A DNA stretch of 40,225 nucleotides. It comes from Bacillus cereus. GTDB lineage: Bacteria; Bacillota; Bacilli; Bacillales; Bacillaceae_G. Made by a program: the position numbers and the translations under genes. Under the pieces are notes generated by a model. It was not told where the DNA came from and ran no database searches. It saw nothing but the letters and a program-made list of their open reading frames with translations. The stretch spans positions 1 through 40,225 of the forward strand of contig NZ_NUOT01000026.1 in the NCBI RefSeq assembly GCF_002584535.1, in the 5' to 3' direction. Shown here piece after piece: positions 32,979-40,225 of this stretch. How positions within the stretch are numbered: the stretch's first letter is position 1; every line of letters begins with the position of its first letter.

Positions 32979-33115
32979 GGGCAGTAAGATCACCACTTCA
33001 AAACTCAGTAAAAGCAAAGAAATTAGGTGAGACTCAACTGCTTATAAAATCCGGATCGGTAAGAGCTAATAATCAGCGGGTTATGAATAAAACCCTACTG
33101 ATTAAAGTTTTCTTT
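32979..33115 (+). repeat. Degenerate structured repeat, copy 2
   Basis: It has the same layout as copy 1: GGCAGTAAGA, TCAAAA, the core TCAGTAAAAGCAAAGAA (33005-33021), a variable middle, a terminal hairpin (AATCAG 33071 with CTGATT 33098, GGGTT with AACCC) and AAAGTTTTCTTT. A TCACC/GGTGA pair (32990, 33026) closes the core loop. Both copies read in the same direction and bracket 30400-32980. The rest of the gap 32697-33210 is AT-rich without a gene. Confidence 0.5.
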
Positions 33116-33210
33116 CATTTGTATCAATCTAAGAATGAGCAAATGGTTATGTAAATAAAATAAAACTTGATATAATAACTATGAAATCGTTCTCAAATAT
33201 GGAGGAATAT

Positions 33211-34239
33211 ATGAAAAAAATAGGAGTAGGGATTGTTGGATTTGGATTTTCTAGTACTACATTTCACATCCCTTTATTACAAACGATTGATGAATATGAT
33301 ATTCATGCGATTGTATCTTCAAAAGAAGATATAGTGAAACAAGCATTACCGAATGTGCAGGTTGTTAGTAACATTGATGAATTAGTGACAAGAGATGACA
33401 TTGACCTTGTTGTTATTACGTCACCAAATACAACGCATTTTCCATTTGTAAAAGAAGCTATTGTGCATGGTAAACATGTCGTTGTAGAAAAACCGTTTGT
33501 TGTTTCAGTTGAAGAAGGAGAAGAGCTTATTAGATTGGCGAAAGAGCATGATGTAGTTGTTAGTGTGTATCATAATCGCCGCTTTGATAATGATTTCTTA
33601 ACAATAAAGAAATTGATTGAGGAAAAACAAATTGGGAATGTGTATACATATGAAGCACATTTTGATCGTTTCCGTCCTCATGTACGTGATCGCTGGCGTG
33701 AAAAGAATTTACCAGGTTCAGGGATTTTATATGATTTAGGATCGCATTTAATTGACCAAGCATTACATTTGTTTGGAAAACCAGATGCCATTAGTGCAGA
33801 TGTAGTAAAACAACGGCCTGGAGCAGAAACGGATGATTACTTCCATATTGCACTTCATTATGGAAGCATGCGTGTCATTTTACACAGTAGTAGTTATGTG
33901 AAACATGCGGGACCTCATTTCAATGTTCATGGGGATAAAGGTTCGATTGTAAAATATGGTATGGATTCACAAGAAGACCAATTAAAAGCTGGTATGAAGC
34001 CAGGTGACAATGGATATGGAGAAGATTGTGAAAGTAATTTTACTGTTCTAGAAACAGAAGAGGAAGAAAAACGCATTCCAACAGAAGTGGGATGCTATGA
34101 AATGTATTATAAAGGAATTCGAGATAGTATAGTAAATGGTGTGCAACCTCCTGTAACAGCTGAAGACGGTTTACAAGTGATTCGATTAATCGAATATGCA
34201 ATTGAAAGTAGTACAACAGGCAAGGTGATTTTACTATAA
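33211..34239 (+). CDS. Gfo/Idh/MocA-family dehydrogenase (IolW/YdgJ-like)
   Basis: 342 residues: an N-terminal NAD(P)-binding Rossmann domain (G-I-V-G-F-G-F near 7), the E-K-P catalytic motif near 90 with its lysine, and a C-terminal alpha/beta domain with L-Y-D-L-G-S-H-L-I-D-Q near 174. Motifs such as V-Y-H-N-R-R-F-D-N-D-F-L-T and the overall length match B. subtilis IolW (scyllo-inositol dehydrogenase, NADP), as I recall it. Inositol use is an inference; no other iol genes are near. ATG 33211 is five bases after GGAGG; a start at 33181 has no site. It ends in a terminator shared with tetR. Confidence 0.85.
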   Translation: MKKIGVGIVGFGFSSTTFHIPLLQTIDEYDIHAIVSSKEDIVKQALPNVQVVSNIDELVTRDDIDLVVITSPNTTHFPFVKEAIVHGKHVVVEKPFVVSVEEGEELIRLAKEHDVVVSVYHNRRFDNDFLTIKKLIEEKQIGNVYTYEAHFDRFRPHVRDRWREKNLPGSGILYDLGSHLIDQALHLFGKPDAISADVVKQRPGAETDDYFHIALHYGSMRVILHSSSYVKHAGPHFNVHGDKGSIVKYGMDSQEDQLKAGMKPGDNGYGEDCESNFTVLETEEEEKRIPTEVGCYEMYYKGIRDSIVNGVQPPVTAEDGLQVIRLIEYAIESSTTGKVILL

Positions 34240-34278
34240 ATAAAAAAGACACGATTTCGTGTCTTTTTTATTTATAGT
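34233..34278. terminator. 22-bp perfect bidirectional terminator
   Basis: The arm 34233-34254 pairs without mismatch with 34257-34278; the loop is TT. The GC core is GACACGA, with A/T tracts on both sides. It overlaps the dehydrogenase stop codon and serves the convergent tetR gene. Confidence 0.92.
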
Positions 34279-34318
34279 ATGATGTGAACCGAGTCTTTGA
34301 ATTGTATGCCTAATTTTT

Positions 34319-34918
34319 CTAAATGTTATTTTCAGGATTAGAAAGCCCATAAAAAAACATCGTAACAATATCTTGAATATGTTTTTCGCGATCTCCTTCC
34401 AATAATTGAGGCCCGTAGTCATCACCTAATTTACTGAACATTTGAATGTATAGTAACATCATTTCTTTTGAAAGATTGGGATTAATTTCATTGTTACGTT
34501 GTGCATGTTCTAATATCTCTAAAAACCAAGGCAGGACGGTTTCATTTTGATAACGATATATAAATTCGCGAAGCTCTGAATCTCTTTGGATCACTTGCAA
34601 CAACATGTCAGGATGAAATAATCCGCCGCTTTCCATTTTTCTAACAATCATTTTATGCAGTATTTCATGGAAAGGCCTGTTTTCGGATGCTAGCTCTTTA
34701 TAGTATTGGAATTCAGTAGTCGCAAATTCTTGAATAAGTTCTCTAAAAAGAGCGTCTTTACTCCCAAAATGGTTATAAATCGTCACTTGGGATACTTTCG
34801 CTTTTTTTGCAATATCCTCTATTTTTACCTCGTTAAATCCACGTTCTGAAAATAATAACAATGCCGCGTCTTTAATGGCGCGTTTTTTCTTTTCTTTCAC
34901 TTTTTCAAACCCGTTCAA
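34319..34918 (-). CDS. TetR-family transcriptional regulator
   Basis: 199 residues: helix-turn-helix at the N-terminus (A-L-L-L-F-S-E-R-G-F near 20, K-A-K-V-S-Q-V-T-I-Y-N-H-F near 42) and an all-helical ligand and dimer domain. It is divergent from the ABC exporter genes and probably represses them and itself. The start is TTG 34918 six bases after GAGGTG. A promoter TTGTCT (34960-34965)-N17-TATATT (34937-34942) places transcription near 34930, which rules out the upstream TTG at 34945. Two matching operators lie in the intergenic space. The ligand is unknown. Confidence 0.88.
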   Translation of the reverse strand: MNGFEKVKEKKKRAIKDAALLLFSERGFNEVKIEDIAKKAKVSQVTIYNHFGSKDALFRELIQEFATTEFQYYKELASENRPFHEILHKMIVRKMESGGLFHPDMLLQVIQRDSELREFIYRYQNETVLPWFLEILEHAQRNNEINPNLSKEMMLLYIQMFSKLGDDYGPQLLEGDREKHIQDIVTMFFYGLSNPENNI

Positions 34919-34969
34919 TACAATCACCTCACCTAAAATATACAAGAAAATAAAGATGAAGACAATAAA

Positions 34970-34999
34970 TTTGAAATATAGGCTTGTAAAAATTTCAAA
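34970..34999. promoter_or_regulatory. TetR operator candidate 1
   Basis: TTTGAAAT-N14-ATTTCAAA (34970-34977 and 34992-34999). It overlaps the region of the -35 for the ABC operon (-10 TATAAT at 35013-35018) and lies just upstream of the tetR -35. Confidence 0.65.
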
Positions 35000-35037
35000 A
35001 AGTTATTGCTAATATAATTGGAGAGGAGTACAATGAT

Positions 35038-35067
35038 TTTGAAATATAAACAGTTAAATATTTCAAA
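35038..35067. promoter_or_regulatory. TetR operator candidate 2
   Basis: The same half-sites and spacing as operator 1 (TTTGAAAT 35038-35045, ATTTCAAA 35060-35067), here extended to a perfect 11-bp arm TTTTGAAATAT. It lies downstream of the ABC -10, where a bound repressor blocks elongation. Centre-to-centre distance to operator 1 is 68 bp. Confidence 0.7.
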
Positions 35068-35082
35068 AAATGAGGTGGGATA

Positions 35083-35976
35083 ATGATTTCAGTCCAAAAT
35101 ATCACAAAGCAATTTTCAAATGGAAAAGGGTTATTTGATATTACTTTTCAAGTAAAAGAAGGTGAAGTTTTCGGTTACCTAGGACCGAATGGTGCAGGGA
35201 AATCAACGACGATTCGTAATTTAATGGGATTTATCAAACCAACAGCTGGTCATGCAGAAATTTTTGGATTAGATTGCTGGAATGAGGCTGCGAAAATCCA
35301 AAGAGAAGTTGGTTATTTGCCAGGAGAAATTTCTTTTACAGAAGGAATGAATGGATTAGAATTTTTAAAACTAATGCAAGGTATGCGAGGATTGAAAGAA
35401 ACAAAACGACGTGATGAGCTTATTGAAAGATTACAATTTGATGTGAAAACACCGATTCGAAAAATGTCTAAAGGGATGAAACAAAAGGTAGGCATTGTTG
35501 CTGCATTTATGCATGATCCAGAGGTGTTAATTCTAGATGAACCAACATCGGGATTAGACCCACTTATGCAACAAACTTTTATTGATTTAATACTAGAAGA
35601 AAAACAAAAAGGAAAGACAATCCTTATGTCGTCACATATTTTCACAGAAATCGAGCGGACATGTGACCGAGTAGCGATTATTAAAGAAGGACGTCTTGTA
35701 ACAGTGGAAAATATTCATGATTTACAGGGGATGAGAAGACAGGTAATGGATGTAACAGTGTCCTCTCAAGAGGAAATGCGGTCTTTACAAAAGAAAAATT
35801 TGCAATTTGAAGCAGTGAAGGGGAATACAGCATCTGTTATTGTGCAGGGGAATTATCAGGAAGTATTACAAATACTTGCACAGTATAATGTAAAAGCACT
35901 TCAAACGAGAGCTATGGATTTGGAACATTTATTTATGCATTATTATGATGCGAAAGAGGGTGCAAACCATGAATAA
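35083..35976 (+). CDS. ABC exporter ATP-binding protein
   Basis: 297 residues: Walker A G-P-N-G-A-G-K-S-T (34-42), a Q-loop glutamine, the signature M-S-K-G-M-K-Q-K (near 127), Walker B V-L-I-L-D-E-P (near 147) and the H-loop S-S-H near 182, plus a C-terminal tail of about 80 residues common in drug and antibiotic exporters. Together with the permease it forms an ABC-2 type export system. ATG 35083 follows GAGGTGGG. It overlaps the permease gene by eight bases. Under TetR control, so probably induced by its substrate, as drug or lipid exporters are. Confidence 0.92.
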   Translation: MISVQNITKQFSNGKGLFDITFQVKEGEVFGYLGPNGAGKSTTIRNLMGFIKPTAGHAEIFGLDCWNEAAKIQREVGYLPGEISFTEGMNGLEFLKLMQGMRGLKETKRRDELIERLQFDVKTPIRKMSKGMKQKVGIVAAFMHDPEVLILDEPTSGLDPLMQQTFIDLILEEKQKGKTILMSSHIFTEIERTCDRVAIIKEGRLVTVENIHDLQGMRRQVMDVTVSSQEEMRSLQKKNLQFEAVKGNTASVIVQGNYQEVLQILAQYNVKALQTRAMDLEHLFMHYYDAKEGANHE

Positions 35977-36775
35977 ACAGCTGTTTTTAGCTAGCTTTAA
36001 AGAAAATTCAAAAAGTATATGGAGTTATTCGATTGGTGCGGCTCTTTATTTATGGTTGTTAATTTGGATATTCCCATCACTCGTATCAGCAAAAGGGTTA
36101 AATGAACTGATAGGTGCTATGCCAGAGAGTGTGAAGAAAATAGTTGGTATGGAAACTCCGATTCAAAATGTAAGTGAGTTCTTAGCGGGTGAATACTATG
36201 GCATGTTGTTTATTATCATTTTGACGGTTTTTAGTGTAACAGTTGCGACGCACTTAATAGCTCATTATGTAGATAAAGGAGCGATGGCGTATTTACTAGC
36301 AACACCTGTATCTAGAGTGAAGATTGCAATAACACAAGCAGTAGTTCTTATTCTTGGATTACTGATTATTACACTTGCTACATACGGAGCTGGTGTATTA
36401 GGAGCAGAGTTGTTCTTAAAAGACAATAATCTAAATCAAGAATTATTTTTCAAGATGAATTTAGTAGGGGGACTTGTATTTTTGGTAGTCAGTGCCTATT
36501 CATTTTTATTTTCTTGTCTATGTAATGATGAAAGAAAAGCTCTTAGCTATTCAGCAAGTCTAACCATTTTATTTTATGTATTAAATATGGTGGGGAAATT
36601 AAGTGATAAGCTAGAATGGATGAGAAATATATCATTATTCTCACTGTTCCGTCCAGAAGAAATTGTGGCAGGAACATATAACATATGGCCGGTGAGTATT
36701 GGGTTAACTTGCGGTGCTATTTGTATGTTTGCAGTAGCGATTGTGTTGTTCAAGAAGAGAGATTTGCCGCTGTAG
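35969..36775 (+). CDS. ABC-2 type permease
   Basis: 268 residues with six membrane helices and a large first outer loop (about 40-80) bearing M-P-E-S-V-K-K-I-V-G. This is the membrane part of the exporter whose ATPase precedes it. Start ATG 35969 has GAGGGTG upstream and lies inside the ATPase end; the longer start at 35945 is unlikely. The substrate is unknown; the layout of a TetR gene, ATPase and permease is typical of intrinsic resistance or membrane-stress systems in Bacillus. Confidence 0.88.
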   Translation: MNKQLFLASFKENSKSIWSYSIGAALYLWLLIWIFPSLVSAKGLNELIGAMPESVKKIVGMETPIQNVSEFLAGEYYGMLFIIILTVFSVTVATHLIAHYVDKGAMAYLLATPVSRVKIAITQAVVLILGLLIITLATYGAGVLGAELFLKDNNLNQELFFKMNLVGGLVFLVVSAYSFLFSCLCNDERKALSYSASLTILFYVLNMVGKLSDKLEWMRNISLFSLFRPEEIVAGTYNIWPVSIGLTCGAICMFAVAIVLFKKRDLPL

Positions 36776-36788
36776 ATGAATATGGTTG

Positions 36789-36828
36789 AAAAGATAGTTA
36801 GTTCATAAAGGAATTAACTATCTTTTTT
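36789..36828 (+). terminator. Terminator after the ABC operon
   Basis: AAAAGATAGTTA (36789-36800) pairs perfectly with 36815-36826, then T. Confidence 0.88.
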
Positions 36829-36852
36829 ATTTCTGGAAAATTAAGAAAAAAA

Positions 36853-36878
36853 TGAACCTTTTATCCCACTAAACCGTC
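36853..36878 (+). promoter_or_regulatory. ECF-type promoter of the sigma factor gene
   Basis: TGAACC (36853-36858), 16 bp, then CGTC (36875-36878). This matches the Bacillus ECF promoter form (TGAAAC-N16-CGTC), so the sigma factor probably drives its own gene. Confidence 0.8.
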
Positions 36879-36926
36879 TAATAAGTGTAAAGTTTTATTG
36901 AGAGAAATAAAACAGGAGGACAAACA

Positions 36927-37460
36927 GTGAAAGTACTACCGTTATATAAAACTATGGTGAAAGAAGAGACGGATGTTTCTTTAGCTAAAAAAGGTAATCA
37001 TGAAGCATTTGTTTCCTTAATACATACACATAAAGTTAAGCTTTATCGTATTGCAAAAGCAATGCTACATGATGAAGTTGATATAGAAGATGCGATGCAA
37101 ACAACAATTTTGAAAGCGTATGAAAATATAAAAAAACTTAAAAATGAGGAGTTTTTTCAAACATGGTTAATACGAATTTTAATTAATCATTGTAATGAAA
37201 TAATCCGGTCGCATAAAAAAGTAATCGCAATGGAAGAGAGTGATTATCAGATGATATCGTTTGACGATTACGAAGATCTAGACTTGCATAATGCAATTCA
37301 GTCCTTAAATGAAGAATTAAGAGCTGTAACAGTGTTGTATTATTACGAGGATATGAATCAAGAAAATATTGCAACACTATTAGAAATCCCAAAAGGTACA
37401 GTTAAATCAAGATTGTCGAGAGCGAGGGAACAACTACAGGAGCAATTAAAAATGGAATAG
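36927..37460 (+). CDS. ECF-type RNA polymerase sigma factor
   Basis: 177 residues: region 2 (about 18-85, with D-I-E-D-A-M-Q-T-T-I-L-K-A-Y) and region 4 (about 115-175, with Y-Y-Y-E-D-M-N-Q-E-N-I-A and a helix-turn-helix ending K-G-T-V-K-S-R-L-S-R-A-R). No region 1 or 3, as in extracytoplasmic-function sigma factors. GTG 36927 has AGGAGG eight bases upstream. The next gene encodes a one-helix protein of anti-sigma layout. Its own ECF promoter lies upstream. It resembles the SigV/SigM/SigW group in length, but I cannot name it. Confidence 0.93.
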   Translation: MKVLPLYKTMVKEETDVSLAKKGNHEAFVSLIHTHKVKLYRIAKAMLHDEVDIEDAMQTTILKAYENIKKLKNEEFFQTWLIRILINHCNEIIRSHKKVIAMEESDYQMISFDDYEDLDLHNAIQSLNEELRAVTVLYYYEDMNQENIATLLEIPKGTVKSRLSRAREQLQEQLKME

Positions 37461-37474
37461 GGGGTGCTAATACG

Positions 37475-38464
37475 ATGGATAGAGACAAACTGTTTGATGA
37501 AAAGCTGAAAAAGCGAATAGAAAAAGAAAAGACATTGTTACCAGAGCATTTGAATCAGAAAATTAGTGATACGTTACATAATATTCCTGTTCAAAAGAAA
37601 TCTTATAGAGTTCAAGTTATGGCTGTTAGTGCGGCAATAATGGTATTATCACTCGTTTCTATGCTTGAATTTTCTGTGCAAAGTTTTGCACAAAAAGGTG
37701 GGGTATTTGAATATGTAACGAAAAAAGCATTTTCAGATTATGAAAATGAAGAAGAAACAAAATCTAACGTGAATTATCCTGAAAAAGAAAAGATTCATCA
37801 AAGAATGCTAGATTCAATTGATTATTTTAAAAATGTAACAGGCCAATTTGAAGAATATACGAGATCATCTCATCTTATTACTACTTACAAATATGCAATT
37901 GATACAGAGAATAAGAGGGGAATTTCTTCTAAAGAGGATCGGCAAGCAAAGAAAATGACGATTTTATATAACAATGGAAAAAGACAGGAATTTAATGATA
38001 AAGATGCTACTTATAAAGAAGTGGATTGGAAGCCTGAACCAAAAAACAAAGAATTACTAAAATTAACTCCTACCGAAAGGGTCTTTAATAAAGTAGGAGA
38101 GAAGAAACGATATGACGGTGAATATGTCGGATTCGCTACATACAGTATTCAATCTGAGTTTGCAGATTTGTTAATTAGATATAAAGATTGGAATTTCAAA
38201 GAAATAAAGTATCTTGGATTAGATTGTTACAAAATAGAGGGTGTTATAAATATAGAGATGCCTGTTAGTACATCAGAAGATTTACAGGGGGAATTTGAAA
38301 TGATTGTTGAAAAAAATACGGGAATCATGTTAAATTTTCTTAGTTTCGATAAAGGGATGATTCAGTATTCTATTACTACAGAAAAGATACAAATAAATAA
38401 AAGAATAAATGAAAACGTATATCAAAAAGATGTATCTTCATACGAAAAATTGAAAATGTATTGA
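37475..38464 (+). CDS. Anti-sigma factor with large outer sensor domain
   Basis: 329 residues: a charged cytoplasmic segment (1-45) that would bind the sigma factor, one membrane helix (about 49-68), and a 260-residue outer domain rich in Lys, Glu and Tyr with a beta pattern like MucB/RseB or lipoprotein-carrier folds (F-E-E-Y-T-R near 128, Y-D-G-E-Y-V-G near 212). There is no zinc H-x-x-x-C-x-x-C motif in the N-terminal part. ATG 37475 follows GGGGGTG, 14 bases after the sigma stop. The domain probably senses an envelope signal that releases the sigma factor. Confidence 0.82.
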   Translation: MDRDKLFDEKLKKRIEKEKTLLPEHLNQKISDTLHNIPVQKKSYRVQVMAVSAAIMVLSLVSMLEFSVQSFAQKGGVFEYVTKKAFSDYENEEETKSNVNYPEKEKIHQRMLDSIDYFKNVTGQFEEYTRSSHLITTYKYAIDTENKRGISSKEDRQAKKMTILYNNGKRQEFNDKDATYKEVDWKPEPKNKELLKLTPTERVFNKVGEKKRYDGEYVGFATYSIQSEFADLLIRYKDWNFKEIKYLGLDCYKIEGVINIEMPVSTSEDLQGEFEMIVEKNTGIMLNFLSFDKGMIQYSITTEKIQINKRINENVYQKDVSSYEKLKMY

Positions 38465-38485
38465 GTAAATAAGGAATTTGTCATT

Positions 38486-38514
38486 TTGTCAGTTTTTAAT
38501 TTGTATAGAATAAT
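38486..38514 (+). promoter_or_regulatory. Sigma-A-type promoter of the LCP gene
   Basis: TTGTCA (38486-38491), 17 bp, AATAAT (38509-38514). Both hexamers are close to consensus, so the LCP gene can be expressed apart from the sigma operon. No ECF-type motif is seen here. Confidence 0.5.
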
Positions 38515-38533
38515 AAGAATCGGGGGAAATAAT

Positions 38534-39583
38534 GTGGAGAAGAGTGTACTTTCACGTGAAAAAAAGAATAAGAAAAAATCTAAAAAAAGAAGAGTCATAG
38601 GCATATTTTTAGGGATCTTGTTAGCTAGTGGCGTTGGATACGGTGCGTACCTATACAATAAAGCTTCAAATGCGGTGCAAAAAGCATCTCTCAGCCTAGC
38701 GCGTGGTGAGAAATCTGACTTACGTGAGGAAGTTGTAAAGCCAATAACCAATAATGTTTCTCTCTTAATTATGGGTATTGATGAAAATAAGGAGCGTCAA
38801 AAAGAATACAATGGTTCGTTTCATACAGATGCATTATTACTAGCGACTTTTAATAAAGATGATAAAACAGTCAAATTAATTAGTATACCACGTGATACAT
38901 ATACATATGTTCCAATTGAAAAGAAAAAGGATAAAATAACTCATGCATATGGAAGAGGTCTTGTAAAGAATGGAAAGGATGGAGGGCCACAAGCTTCTGT
39001 TGAAGCAGTAGAAAAATTATTACATGTACCGGTTGATTATTTTGTGAAATTCAATTTCAATTCGTTTATAAAAATTGTTGATGATTTAGGTGGCATTGAA
39101 ATAGATGTTCCGATTGAGTTTTCTGAACAAAATAGTAAAGATGAGCCTGATGCTATCCATTTGAAAAAAGGAATACAAACATTAACTGGTGAACAAGCAC
39201 TCGCTCTTGCAAGAACGCGGCATATTGATAGTGATGCTATGAGAGGACTGCGTCAGCAACTCGTCATTGAAGCAATCTTAAAAAAATTAAAAAGCGTAGG
39301 GTCTGTTACAAAAATAGGAAAAATGATTGATGCTGTAGACGGTGATTTTAAGACAAACTTAGCTTTGGCTGATATGCTGTCGTTTTACAAATATGGTTTA
39401 AATGCTTCAATTGAGAAAATACAATTAACCGGAGATGATCTATATTTACCAAATGGTCCGAATGGTGAACGAGTATATTATTATAATCCAGACATAAAGA
39501 GTTTAAGAGAACTTAGTAATAAACTTCAAAGCCATCTTGAATTAAGTGAACAGCAAATTAAAAAAGAAGGTGAAGAGGGTTAA
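38534..39583 (+). CDS. LytR-CpsA-Psr family cell-wall glycopolymer ligase
   Basis: 349 residues: a very basic cytoplasmic tail (K-K-N-K-K-K-S-K-K-R-R), a membrane helix (about 21-40) and an outer LCP domain (about 75-260). Key motifs are H-T-D-A-L-L-L near 95, S-I-P-R-D-T near 118, and A-L-A-R-T-R-H near 225 with the arginines that bind pyrophosphate lipid. LCP enzymes attach teichoic acid or other polymers to peptidoglycan. The start is GTG 38534 after GGGGG; the upstream frame from 38486 would include the promoter. Its place next to an ECF sigma/anti-sigma pair fits cell-wall stress control. Confidence 0.9.
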   Translation: MEKSVLSREKKNKKKSKKRRVIGIFLGILLASGVGYGAYLYNKASNAVQKASLSLARGEKSDLREEVVKPITNNVSLLIMGIDENKERQKEYNGSFHTDALLLATFNKDDKTVKLISIPRDTYTYVPIEKKKDKITHAYGRGLVKNGKDGGPQASVEAVEKLLHVPVDYFVKFNFNSFIKIVDDLGGIEIDVPIEFSEQNSKDEPDAIHLKKGIQTLTGEQALALARTRHIDSDAMRGLRQQLVIEAILKKLKSVGSVTKIGKMIDAVDGDFKTNLALADMLSFYKYGLNASIEKIQLTGDDLYLPNGPNGERVYYYNPDIKSLRELSNKLQSHLELSEQQIKKEGEEG

Positions 39584-39617
39584 GAAGTATAGCACACACA
39601 ATATAAAAATTTTTTAG

Positions 39618-39655
39618 TAAAGCAGATAATTATAAATGTCTGCTTTTATATTTTG
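39618..39655 (+). terminator. Terminator after the LCP gene
   Basis: AAAGCAGA (39619-39626) pairs with TCTGCTTT (39639-39646), then TATATTTT. Confidence 0.75.
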
Positions 39656-39975
39656 TTAAGAAAGGATTTACTAGAATTATACATTATTTATTAACAATAA
39701 TTCAGAAGAGTTTTCTTTACAATTGGAATAAATAGAAGAAAAATCAAATGCATGTAGGAATACAAAAAAATGCTATATCAACGTAGTGGCATGTTTATGA
39801 ATATTAGTGCAATAAAATAATTTTTATAAAATTTTTAATAATAATACTTTACAAAAAACAAAAAATTAGTAGAATAATAGTTAATAGAAATCTTTTGATA
39901 AGAATATAAAGAAAAACAGAATTATCAGAAATTTCTTAATCTAGAAACGTACAAGAAATTAGGGAGGGTACAAAA
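39656..39975. other. AT-rich intergenic region before oppA
   Basis: No gene. It is very AT-rich, with several short A/T runs that could hold promoters, for example TTTACA (39846)-type followed by TAGAATAATAG at about 39870-39880. The last 15 bases carry the GGGAGG ribosome binding site of the next gene. Confidence 0.4.
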
Positions 39976-40225
39976 GTGAAAAAGAAAAAGATGAAAAAAC
40001 TAACAGCAGTCGTAGCACCAGTTTTAGCAATGAGTATGGCATTAACGGCATGTTCTACAGGTGGAGACAAAAAAACAAGTACGAATTCAAGCGGAAGTGA
40101 TAGTAAATCTGATGCTAAATTAGCAGCAAAACAAGTACTGAATCGTACAGAAACAAACGAAATTCCAACGATGGATACTTCCAAAAGTACAGATACTCTT
40201 GGATCACAAATCTTAGGGAATACAA
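39976..40225 (+). CDS. oppA: Oligopeptide-binding lipoprotein (OppA-type), N-terminal part
   Basis: 83 codons visible; the gene runs off the right edge. A basic start (K-K-K-K-M-K-K), a hydrophobic core and a lipobox L-T-A-C (Cys26) mark a lipoprotein signal. After a serine-rich linker comes A-A-K-Q-V-L-N-R-T-E-T-N-E-I-P-T-M-D, then a D-T-L-G segment. This is the start of family-5 solute-binding proteins, which capture peptides for the Opp importer. GTG 39976 follows GGGAGG. Bacillus cereus genomes carry several OppA copies; the rest of the operon is outside the window. Confidence 0.85.
   Translation, partial: MKKKKMKKLTAVVAPVLAMSMALTACSTGGDKKTSTNSSGSDSKSDAKLAAKQVLNRTETNEIPTMDTSKSTDTLGSQILGNT

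Noticed and set aside
1-40225. CRISPR array, tRNA, rRNA or prophage
   Set aside because: No regularly spaced identical repeats, no clover-leaf-like or rRNA sequence, and no phage structural genes were seen while reading the window.

Overview
The window is a low-G+C, endospore-former chromosome segment that fits the Bacillus cereus group. It carries four small spore-protein genes (sspP, sspO, sspN, tlp), the cortex-lytic enzyme SleL, a Bacillus-type aconitase, and a gene order that largely matches what I recall of the B. subtilis citB-sspO-sspP-yneN-sspN-tlp-yneP-yneQRS-yneT-parE-parC neighbourhood. Strong GGAGG-type ribosome binding sites, GTG/TTG starts and dense U-tailed hairpin terminators are also typical of Bacillus. 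The species is an inference; no search was run.

Layout. 1-960: the 3' end of an IS200/IS605-type tnpB with its right end and probable omega-RNA, then a small zinc-ribbon gene. 960-6015: fatty-acid and biotin metabolism, with an acyl-CoA synthetase behind a CcpA (cre) site, then a BirA-operator-controlled operon bioY-acyl-CoA ligase-thiolase. 6096-9920: an AlaX-type alanyl-tRNA editing protein, small hypotheticals, an Hsp20-like gene, sspP, a polysaccharide deacetylase and sspO. 10205-12928: aconitase with a CcpC-like dyad upstream. 13030-14600: a patch of small, fast-evolving membrane proteins, including a tandemly duplicated one and a likely frameshifted one. 14800-20112: yneN-like thioredoxin, a DnaQ-type exonuclease, fbpB-like, sspN, tlp, sleL, yneP, yneR, plsY. 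20339-24888: class III ribonucleotide reductase (nrdD-nrdG), a response regulator without a kinase, and an HtrA protease whose promoter carries 11-bp-spaced repeats. 24960-30138: yneT, a 31-codon membrane peptide, parE-parC.

30140-33180 looks accessory: two related degenerate repeats in the same orientation bracket a lipoprotein gene, a secreted two-cysteine SH3-like protein, and a BdbA/BdbC-type disulfide-forming pair. 33211-40225: an IolW-like dehydrogenase, a TetR regulator divergent from an ABC exporter with two matching operators between them, an ECF sigma/anti-sigma pair with its own ECF-type promoter, a LytR-CpsA-Psr cell-wall ligase, and the start of an OppA-type lipoprotein.

No tRNA, rRNA, CRISPR array or prophage was seen. 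The best candidates for something little described are the repeat-bracketed disulfide cassette, the orphan response regulator next to the htrA repeats, the small membrane peptide whose ribosome binding site sits in a hairpin loop, the thiolase lacking its second catalytic cysteine, and the TnpB omega-RNA guide region.
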